From JBCCSZ01 sp039821145 (GTDB taxonomy: Bacteria; Bacteroidota; Bacteroidia; Chitinophagales; Saprospiraceae), in NCBI GenBank assembly GCA_039821145.1, contig JBCBOS010000015.1, positions 158,432 to 222,431 on the forward strand: 64,000 bases of DNA. The letters are read 5' to 3'. Position 1 is the first letter of the stretch, and every line of letters starts with the position of its first letter. The notes below the pieces were generated by a model. That model saw only the letters and a program-made list of their open reading frames with translations, searched no databases and was not told where the DNA came from. Both the position numbers and the translations under genes were made by a program. Below, piece by piece: positions 54,001 through 61,500 of the stretch.

Positions 54001-56996
54001 CCTGCGGCGGAAATGGTTTTGGTGGTGACGTTGCCGAGATTGTTGTATCCGAAAGCAGTCGTCACTGGTCTGGAAGTTCCATAAAAATCGATCTTGGAAG
54101 TCAATTGTCCGATGCTGTTGTAATAATTGCGTTGGGTAAAGAGATGCGGTACTTGCCCATTTCGCTGCCGATTGACGTGCATCATGAGTGGTCTGTTTGG
54201 CATGGGACCGCCATACTGTCCATAGCTTATTGAGGTGGTCGTGGTTTCAACACCATTGTTTTCGATCTCCTGCAATGTATTCCCATAACTATCATAGGTG
54301 AAAGAAGCAGTCTTGGTTTGGCCTTGCAAAAGCAAGTTTTCCGTTACGTTGTTGATGCGGATCCAGTAGCTTTCGTTGGGTCGGGAGATGAAGCTGCGAT
54401 CGTAGGATGTCTTGTGAAAAAGATGGTTGGTGGAGTTGACGTATTTCCGAATTTCAAGAGGAGCCATGATGTAGGTATTCGGGCCTTTCATTTGTTGGGA
54501 TTCCGTTCGCACGTCATTGGTTAGGTCGATGGTGTGAAATTCTTCGAACCCCATGAAGCCTTTGCCTGCTCGATGCACATAAGCATTCTTGTACTTGTAC
54601 TGGGTGGTGAAATAGCCACCAAGGCCGTTGTCTTGCTGCAGTTGATGGGCAAGATAAATTGGTGCGCTTACCGTGTTATCGGGATAGGTATAGGACGGCT
54701 GTCGGGTATAGAAATTGCTTGTCTGGGTCATCCGACGATACGAAAAGTTGGTCCGCTTTAGATGGCCGTCCACGACGTTTTGCATCAACAAATCCTGCCC
54801 TTCCTTCTTAAAATAAAATACGGTGGCAGGCCAACTGCTATTTAGGTGATTGATGAGGTCCGTACGACCATCTCCGTTCAAGTCATATTGTACGAGGGGA
54901 GAGAGACTCAACATACCATTGTAGTTTTCTGTCTCGTACTGAAAGTTGCGCCCCCTACTGTAGTAGAGATCGAATGTAGAAGTCGAGTTTTGACGCCAGC
55001 CGTGTAGAACATCTGTCCTTCCATCGCCATTGAAGTCACCAACGACCACTTTGTCATCCCAGGATATTCCCGTTACATTTGGTCTTTTATTGAAAAAAAA
55101 GTTGGTAGATGCAAAGTCTTTCCCTGTGGAAAGAGACTTTTCCCAAAGGCCATAATTATTGGTTTGGCCATTGCGCACCAGCATATCGGTCTTTTGATCA
55201 CCGTTGAAATCACCGAAGTAGATGCGGTGCGACTTGGTGGGAAAGCCAGCGTTGTACAACTGCTGAGCGTTGATGTTGTTTCCATCTTGGTTGAAGGTGT
55301 AAATTTGGGTATTGTCATCTTTGATTTTCATCAATTCCATCTTGCCATCGCCATCAAAATCAAGTACATGCACGGCATCCGCAAACGCCCAAGTTGAGCC
55401 AGTGTAAAGCCCTGTCCCAATACCTGAGATCTCAACGTTTTTGATGTTTGTACCTCCCAGGGTCATAAAAGATTTGTAGCCAGTCCCGTTGCTCAAAAAC
55501 AAGATGAAATCAGTGATGCCATCACCATTGAAATCTCCTGGATAAAAAAACTTGAAGCCTGGAGAAACGCCATTGTAATTTCCTGGAGGATAGTAATAGG
55601 TTGCGTAGAAGGTAAAACCATTTCCGGTACTCTCATAAAGCCTTAGATAGTTCAATGTTCGCCAATTTTGTGATCCCGTTATGGTGATCTTCTTCGTCAT
55701 GATGTCATCGCGACCGTCACCAGTAAAATCAGAAGTAGAAAAACTGTTGTAGTTTGGAATATTCAAACCGTTGACAACAGTTGATCCCACTGGTAAGCCT
55801 GTTGAATAGGTAAGGCCATAGTTGCCATTGGTAGCAGTACGCTTGTACACTCTTAATTGCGTATTGTACTTAATGCCATCTTGGTAAGCATAGGGAGCAG
55901 CGAGGATGTCCGTATAGCCATCCCCATCAAAATCACCAGAAAATAAGTCGGCTGTCAGGCCCTGAAGAGAGGTAATGTCCTCGGTCGAAAAGTCAACAGC
56001 CTGGTCGCCATACTTAAAAATGGTGTTGTTCAAGGCAGTGCCATCACTTCCCTTTTCTTCGATGGAATTGAGCAAAGAACGGTAGCCATCAAAGCTGTAG
56101 CGGAAATGGTAATTTTTCACAGTACTGGACTCCGACTCCACTTCAATGCGATCCAGCAGATAGCGATTCAAAATACTAGAACCTGCCTCGTAGACCGTAT
56201 TTTGATCCTCTCTGAATTTATAGTGAAATCTAATGACGTTGTAAGGCGCCTGGCCTGTCACTGTATTGCCTGTGTATTTGATTTCGTAAATCCGATTGTC
56301 TCGATACCCACTGGTCCAATAAAACTGGATGTAATTGCCATCCTTGTAAATGATTCTGTTGATGCGCCAGATCAATACCTCGTTGTTGGTTTGATTGAGA
56401 AAGCGCGAATCACTGCTGTTTCCATATTCCATCACCGTTCCATCCTTCATCTCCAATTTGAAATACTGTGGACTTCCCCCCATATTTCCATAAGCGGTAA
56501 CGGTAGAAAAATCGTCGACTTCTTTTCGATAGGTAGAGCCACTGTCGCCATAGCTTCCAGAGCGCAAGGTCAGGCGTGCCCCATCCAAGAAAAAGCGGTC
56601 AGAGGAAGTCATGTTGACAGGTGTTTTCTTGCCGTCGAAGTGAAAAGATTGCCCGCCACGGGTGATGGAAGACAAACCCATGATGTTCCAGCCTCTTCCC
56701 ATCGAGCTATTGCCCGACATGGAATTGTAGGCCACACTGAGTTCAGGGGCCATGCCGTTGGTACCAGGTGGCACGGCAATGGGAACATCGTAGGTAGCAC
56801 CTCCATTCTGCGTCACATATGCCTGGCCGGGAGTTGCACCCGAGGGCAAGAGCGTATTGATGGACTTGTCGTTGATGGTACTAGAGGTATTGAGTGGTAC
56901 GTAGCTGATACTCTGTGCTTCTGCCGATTGCCAATGGACAAACTGACACAGCACCACAAGTAACAAGGAGAGTGTATTCTTTAGAGTTAAATTCAT
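51021..56996 (-). CDS. Unit 8 giant SpvB/FG-GAP/Rhs cage protein
   Basis: 1,991 residues from the Met at 56996 (MNLTLKNTLSLLLVVLCQF), chosen because it aligns with the paralogues and leaves a 51-base gap; the open frame reaches 57047, directly at the small gene's stop, with another Met at 57020. Signal peptide cleavage near AEA/QS. SpvB-like VPPGTNGMAPELSVAYNS; seven FG-GAP loops including DFTGDGRDD; TcdB-middle-like GFMGFEEF; Rhs core to DPNGE (1716-1720). The 276-residue tail contains an Ala/Gly/Thr linker (GAAATGAAAKGTAATG) absent from group b, then FYGFILEVGPLRFSFGQKY, WRWQDNIGSLLPEA and a terminal SKLGAS. Group a. Tail and middle are very close to unit 9. Confidence 0.94.
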   Translation of the reverse strand: MNLTLKNTLSLLLVVLCQFVHWQSAEAQSISYVPLNTSSTINDKSINTLLPSGATPGQAYVTQNGGATYDVPIAVPPGTNGMAPELSVAYNSMSGNSSMGRGWNIMGLSSITRGGQSFHFDGKKTPVNMTSSDRFFLDGARLTLRSGSYGDSGSTYRKEVDDFSTVTAYGNMGGSPQYFKLEMKDGTVMEYGNSSDSRFLNQTNNEVLIWRINRIIYKDGNYIQFYWTSGYRDNRIYEIKYTGNTVTGQAPYNVIRFHYKFREDQNTVYEAGSSILNRYLLDRIEVESESSTVKNYHFRYSFDGYRSLLNSIEEKGSDGTALNNTIFKYGDQAVDFSTEDITSLQGLTADLFSGDFDGDGYTDILAAPYAYQDGIKYNTQLRVYKRTATNGNYGLTYSTGLPVGSTVVNGLNIPNYNSFSTSDFTGDGRDDIMTKKITITGSQNWRTLNYLRLYESTGNGFTFYATYYYPPGNYNGVSPGFKFFYPGDFNGDGITDFILFLSNGTGYKSFMTLGGTNIKNVEISGIGTGLYTGSTWAFADAVHVLDFDGDGKMELMKIKDDNTQIYTFNQDGNNINAQQLYNAGFPTKSHRIYFGDFNGDQKTDMLVRNGQTNNYGLWEKSLSTGKDFASTNFFFNKRPNVTGISWDDKVVVGDFNGDGRTDVLHGWRQNSTSTFDLYYSRGRNFQYETENYNGMLSLSPLVQYDLNGDGRTDLINHLNSSWPATVFYFKKEGQDLLMQNVVDGHLKRTNFSYRRMTQTSNFYTRQPSYTYPDNTVSAPIYLAHQLQQDNGLGGYFTTQYKYKNAYVHRAGKGFMGFEEFHTIDLTNDVRTESQQMKGPNTYIMAPLEIRKYVNSTNHLFHKTSYDRSFISRPNESYWIRINNVTENLLLQGQTKTASFTYDSYGNTLQEIENNGVETTTTSISYGQYGGPMPNRPLMMHVNRQRNGQVPHLFTQRNYYNSIGQLTSKIDFYGTSRPVTTAFGYNNLGNVTTKTISAAGLSPRQTSKTYDSKGRFIVGMTNPLGHGESAAYDNRWGKKLSVTGIDGLTTTFEYDAFGRRTKTTLPTGAVINESHLFFVSSILGSTYQHGITQVGKPDQWHYFDRLGRKIRHHRKSYNNSTVQEVWTFDTRGRLKTVRAPYKSGETSFTTTLNYDTYNRRTSESNPFGTTSYSYSYSGGKSKITKTNPAGQVTTVEMDASGLRTKATDNGGTLTYTHDSQGQVKEVKLGNTVMATITHDPFGNKIQVIDKNAGTISYAYNAYKEMIWQTNANGHTYFMEYNKLGQITRRHGPGEDRRYVYHGSGVARNKVYYVYNTLSPDREVYHYDSYGRISQKFERIDGPTLTTTLTYNSYNDVTSKTYPSGLRLDYSYDSNGFLTTIKHEDSNHTLFTAQAMNGREQYTSYKLGNNRTSSTTYNHGVPTRYRSNGLQDLVMGWNYANGNLNYRNDLVKGRSESFTYDNLNRLKTAQVSGQPVKSINYAANGNIASKTDVGNYYYPSGKNNAVTRVSNSSSTIPTVTQNISYTKFDQPSKVSEGNFELDYTYGQDRQRIKSVLKENGTVTTTRLYLGDFERQTKQGITKDIHYIDAGQGTVAIVVKYNDACQFYYTYTDHLGSILRVTDANATTVAEQNFDPWGRKRNASTWTYADVNSVPDWLYRGYTGHEEMPEFDLINMNGRLYDPVVGRMLSVDNHIQSPNNTQSYNRYTYAFNNPLSYTDPNGEIAWFVPVIIGAVIGAYAGASIVSGSWNFTRWTSDAWKGAIVGAFVGAAAGAMFAAAIGATGITTGAAATGAAAKGTAATGKSLTAAWKITTSALKGANIKMGVTAVTGGDLDKLYKAGLVGAALGAYKGAFDVTKGFGLAKSWGWKLTLLNKAVYTGLESIGGNWINGDPLFYGFILEVGPLRFSFGQKYEGEPIWRWQDNIGSLLPEAFSLLGWAAGGTPGYDLDKLTLTSTGGWFSNLPELSKIEKSIVPTGKDWMSFIGQVFSKLGAS

Positions 56997-57047
56997 AATA
57001 ATTAAACAATTTTTGTTCATAACATTAATTACATTTGGCCGGATCAA

Positions 57048-57656
57048 TCAAGGTTGGGCAGATTTGACGAGCATCGAAATTCGCCGTTGGTCCTTGTCTA
57101 CCAAAGTCACCAAATAGGCACCCTCTGGCAAGGAAGACACATCGATGTCCCGACCATCTCCCAGCGTCCGTTGTGCCAACACCCGACCGTCCATACTGAC
57201 AATACTCACGGTGGATTCCGGATGGAGGCCTTGGCCTTGAATCGAGAAAGTCGTCAAGGTAGGATTGGGAAAAACCACCATCTCTGAGAGGTTGGCATAG
57301 TTCTGATCGGTCAGCGCCAAAGCTTTTGTTTTCTTGGCTTCTTTCTCTTGTAAATCCAACGCAGAGGGTTGGCTCAGCAGGGTTTCGAGTTGTTCAATTT
57401 CTGTCTCCATTTGTTGTGAAAATCCTGATTCAGCAATCATTCCTTCCAGGTCCAATGGCTTGGCAACTTGTTCTTCTTCTGTCGTTTTTCGGAATTGCAA
57501 CTCTATGTTGTCCAAACAGACAAAGCGCTTGATTCGATTGCCTGCATTGTCATAACTGAAGTTGATTCCACAGCTGTTTGAAATGGGGGTGACCTGTGCA
57601 AATAGACTGGACCAGCCAATCCATAAAAAGAAGAAAAGCAGAAAATAATTTTTCAT
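57048..57656 (-). CDS. Unit 8 small partner: YD-motif protein with T9SS sorting domain
   Basis: 202 residues. Signal peptide MKNYFLLFFFLWIGWSSLFA. Motif CGINFSYDNAGNRIKRFVC, identical to unit 3. Group a middle: ELQFRKTTEEEQ, SQQMETEIEQLETLLSQPS, followed by a Lys-rich stretch (EKEAKKTKAL) not seen in group b. Sorting domain: VVFPNPTLTTFSI, RVLAQRTLGDGRDIDV, SSLPEGAYLVTL, end MLVKSAQP. Expected to be exported by T9SS and to act with the unit 8 giant protein (inference). Confidence 0.91.
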   Translation of the reverse strand: MKNYFLLFFFLWIGWSSLFAQVTPISNSCGINFSYDNAGNRIKRFVCLDNIELQFRKTTEEEQVAKPLDLEGMIAESGFSQQMETEIEQLETLLSQPSALDLQEKEAKKTKALALTDQNYANLSEMVVFPNPTLTTFSIQGQGLHPESTVSIVSMDGRVLAQRTLGDGRDIDVSSLPEGAYLVTLVDKDQRRISMLVKSAQP

Positions 57657-58177
57657 AAAAAAATATTTAAAAAGGTGAAAAAAATGCAGAGAAATTCCAT
57701 TCGTTCCAGTGCAAAATCACCAAAACAGATTGTAGGCAGCAAGTAAAGCACACGAGCGGTTGGTCCACTCCAATGGCTTGGCAGCAGCACATCACTTTGC
57801 CAAACACAGACAATGCCTGTAGCATGACAAAGCACAGGATTCAAAGCTGCAAAAACAGCTGAATCACAACATCTTATATAGAATTTACCCCTGCTTGATC
57901 AGCAGTTCGTTCAATAAGCAGAAACCGTAGAATTTTGAAGAAGATGCTTCGCTTTTCAAACAATACGCACTTTCCACCTCGCAGTAATGGGCGAAAGTTG
58001 ACAGGTATTATTTGTCATTTTAAAAATCTGAGAAACGTAAAAAACAAAGTAATATTTTGGGGGGCAGTATGATAAAGTATAGCAATTCGATTAAAACAAA
58101 GGATGGTGGATTCTTGTGATTGTCAATGGAGCAGTAAATTAGTGGAAGTAAGCGTTTCGCCACTACCCTTGTGTGAA
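57657..58177 (-). promoter_or_regulatory. Unit 8 leader
   Basis: About 520 bases. The stretch before the start codon again has a T-tract followed by CACCTT. A stem with three G-U pairs (TTTTGGTG, loop ATTTTG, CACTGGAA on the minus strand, near 57705-57728) holds the conserved hairpin position. Nothing else is recognised. Confidence 0.4.
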
Positions 58178-58209
58178 CAAATATACAATAATCAATGTAA
58201 AAATGTAAA
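58178..58209 (-). promoter_or_regulatory. Putative promoter of unit 8
   Basis: Minus strand: TTTAC at 58209-58205, 19 bases, TATATTTG at 58185-58178. Full -7 match. It lies 522 bases before the small gene and is separated from the unit 9 terminator by the gene relic at 58287-58418. Confidence 0.63.
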
Positions 58210-58286
58210 ATCAAAAGTTGTTTTTTTTGAGAATTGATTTTTATCCAATTTCCCTCATGGAATAATGAATAAAACACAAAAAAGGC

Positions 58287-58418
58287 CCCAGAATTTTCAA
58301 AATGAGAATTGACAGTACTCCCATACTTGTAAATGATGCCATCTTTGGTCTCCCATTCAAAACGAAGTGGACCTCCGGTAGAACTGCCGATGGGAGTGAC
58401 CGCATCAGCAGTTGATCC
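58287..58418 (-). pseudogene. Relic of a giant Rhs-family gene (N-terminal part)
   Basis: A 44-codon stretch reads, on the minus strand, a sequence clearly homologous to residues of about 170-215 of the giant proteins: GSSTGGPLRFEWETKDGIIYKYG followed by NSHFEN (compare ATGGPTRFEVETKDGVIYEYGG in unit 4 and GPSRFELQTKDGIILEYGG in unit 2), given here as separate short motifs: TGGPLRFEWETKDG, IIYKYG. Homology starts 5 bases past the T-run of the unit 9 terminator and stops abruptly at about 58287; the frame continues as unrelated A/T-rich sequence. It resembles group b more than its group a neighbours. It has no promoter or start of its own and is best read as a leftover of a lost unit. Confidence 0.8.
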
Positions 58419-58423
58419 AAACA

Positions 58424-58454
58424 AAAAAATCACCAGCCCCGGAGAGCTGGTGAC
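58424..58454 (-). terminator. Intrinsic terminator of unit 9
   Basis: Minus-strand hairpin at 58454-58431: 10-bp stem identical to unit 8, TCCG tetraloop, then seven T. The inverted repeat GAAAACTT/AAGTTTTC (near 58460-58477) precedes it in the transcript. It lies 119 bases after the stop codon. Confidence 0.88.
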
Positions 58455-58573
58455 CATTGAAAACTTGTCAAGTTTTCACCTTAAAATTCACAGTTGAATT
58501 TCGTGTGTAAATACCGCTGAAATCGGATCATTGTCAGCTGTTGTCATTCATAGATGTACGGTAGCCTCCCACA

Positions 58574-61500
58574 TCAAGATGCCCCCAGCTTGCTGAATAT
58601 CTGGCCGATGAACGATATCCAATCTTTTCCAGAAGGCACGATGGTCTTGTCGATTTTATTCAACTCAGGCAAAGTAGAAAACCAGCCACCTGTCGACGTC
58701 AAGGTCAATTTGTCCAAGTCGTATCCAGGGGTACCACCAGCAGCCCAGCCTAAGAGGGTAATGGCTTCCGGCAGCAGACTTCCAATGTTGTCTTGCCAGC
58801 GCCAAATGGGTTCGCCCTCGTATTTTTTGCCAAAGCTAAATCGCGCGGGACCTACCTCCAAAATGAATCCATAAAACAGTGGATCGCCATTGATCCAGTT
58901 GCCACCGATGGATTCCAGCCCTGTGTAGACGGCCTTGTTGAGCAAAGTGAGTTTCCAGCCCCATGAATCGGCCAGTCCAAATCCTTTGGTCACGTCAAAT
59001 ACTCCTTTGTAGCCTCCCAAGGCAGCACCAACCAATCCAGCCTTGTAAATTTTGTCGAGATCTCCTCCCGTAACGGCAGTAACTGCCATCTTGATGTTGG
59101 CTCCTTTCAAGGCAGAAGTGGTAATGGACCAAGCAGCGGTCAAACTCTTTCCTGTAGCCGCAGCAGCTGTCGTCGAGGCACTCGCCCCCACCGTAGCAGC
59201 ACCTGTTCCCGGCGCGAGAGAGGCCCCAACGGCAGCACCTGCCTGGGTAGCCGTTTGTACCGTTCCTGTGGCCGCAGCTCCTGTCGTTATGCCCGAGGCA
59301 CCAATGGCAGCGGCAAACATCGCTCCAGCAGCAGCCCCAACAAAGGCCCCCACAATGGCTCCCTTCCAGGCAGCACTGGTCCAATTGGTAAAGTTCCAAC
59401 TGCCAGAAGCAATGGACGCTCCTGCATACGCCCCTACCACTGCCCCAACGATCACAGGCACATACCACAAAACTTCTCCACTGGGATCAGTGTAGGACAA
59501 GGGGTTGTTGAGGGCATAGGTATAGCGGTTGTAGTTCTGTGTACTATTTGGAGATTGGACGTGATTGTCCACAGCCAACATCCGACCAACAATGGGATCA
59601 TACAATCGACCATTCATATTGATCAGATCAAACTCCGGCATCTCCTCGTGGCTCGTATATCCTCTGTACAACCAATCCGGTACGCTGTTGACATTGGCAT
59701 AGGTCCAGGTAGAAGCATTTCGCTTGCGACCCCAGGCATCAAAGTTTTGCTCTGCCACTGTTGTTGCATTGGCATCTGTGACGCGCAAAATGGAGCCCAA
59801 GTGGTCGGTGTAGGTGTAGTAAAACTGGTAGACCCCGTTGTACTTGACGACCATGGCCACTGTTCCTTGCCCGGCATCTACGTAGTGAATGTCCTTGACG
59901 GCACCTTGCTTGGTTTGTCGCTCAAAATCTCCCAGGTACAATCGGATGGCTTTGGTGACACCATTTTCCTTGAGTACACTCTTGATGCGCTGCCGATCTT
60001 GACCATAGGTATAGTCCAGTTCAAAATTGCCTTCCGATACTTTGGATGGTTGGTCAAATTGAGTGTAGCTGATGTCTTGTGTAACGGTAGGAATGGTACT
60101 GCTGGAATTGCTCACGCGAATGACAGCATTGTTCTTTCCAGGGGGGTAGTAATAATTGCCGACATCTGTCTTTGAGGTGATGTTGCCGTTGGCAGCATAG
60201 TTGACACTCTTGGTAGGCTGGCCGGATACCTGTGCCGTCTTCAGTCGATTGAGATTGTCATAAGTAAAGCTCTCATAACGCGCCTTGATCGCATCATAGC
60301 GGTAGTTGAGGTTTCCATTGGTGTAGTTCCAACTCATGATCAGGTCCTGTATCCCGGTCGACCGATAGCGGGTGGGGACTCCTTGGTTGTAGGTAATGGC
60401 AGTCGTTTTGTTATTGCCCAATTTGTAGGAGGTGTACTGCTCGCGCCCATTCATGGCTTGCGTGGTAAACAAGGTATGATTGGTTGCCAGGTGTTTGATG
60501 GTCGTGAGGAAGCCGTTGGAATCGTAGGAGTAGTCCAACTTCAGTCCCGAAGGATACGTTTTGGAGGTGACATCATTGTAGTTGTTGTACGTAAGCCTCG
60601 TCGACAGATAGGGACCATCTATGCGCTCCAATTTTTGGCGGACACGACCGTAGGAGTCGTAGTAGTAGTATTCCCTGTCGGCAGAAAGGATATTGTAGAC
60701 ATAGTATACTTTGCCTTTCGCCACACCACTTCCATAATAGAAATAGCGGCGATCCTCTCCTGGTCCATTTCGACGAATGATTTGTCCCAGGTTGTTGTAC
60801 GCCATGTAGTAGGTATGGCCATTGGCATTGGTCTGCGAAGTCAGTTCCTTGTAGGCATTGTAGGCATAGGAAATGGTTCCTGCATTCTTGTCTATGACTT
60901 GTACTTTGTTGCCATAAGGATCGTGTGTGACGGTTGCCATTACGGTATTGCCCAACTTAACTTCCTTGATTTGTCCTTGGCTGTCGTGGACATAGTTGAG
61001 GGTCCCACCATTGTCCGTCGCTTTGGTCCTTACCCCACTGGCATCCATTTCTACCGTCGTCACTTGCCCGGCGGCATTGGTCTTGGTAATTTTGGACTTT
61101 CCTCCGGAGAAGCTGTAGCTGTAAGTCGTGGTCCCAAATGGATTGGACTCGCTGGTCCGGCGATTGTAGGTATCGTAATTGAGGGTGGTGGTGAAGGTGG
61201 TTTCGCCCGACTTGTATGGTGCTCGAACGGTCTTGAGTCGGCCTCTGGTATCGAAGGTCCAAATCTCTTGGACAGTGTCATTGTTGTAAGTCTTCCGATG
61301 GTGTCTGACCTTTCGTCCCAACTTGTCAAAGTAGTGCCATTGATCGGGCTTGCCCACTTGGGTAATGTTGTGGCAGTACGTACTTCCAAAGGTGGAACTG
61401 ACAAAGAACGGGTAGTATTCGTTGATGACGACTCCTGTGGGCAAGGTGGTTCTTGTTCGACGGCCAAAGACATCGTATTGGAAGGTCGTAGTCAAACCGT

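Noticed and set aside
58020..58457. Minus-strand open frame of 145 codons taken as a gene
   Set aside because: Its first 13 codons are the terminator read through and its last part is A/T-rich spacer; only the middle is homologous, so it is listed as a relic.
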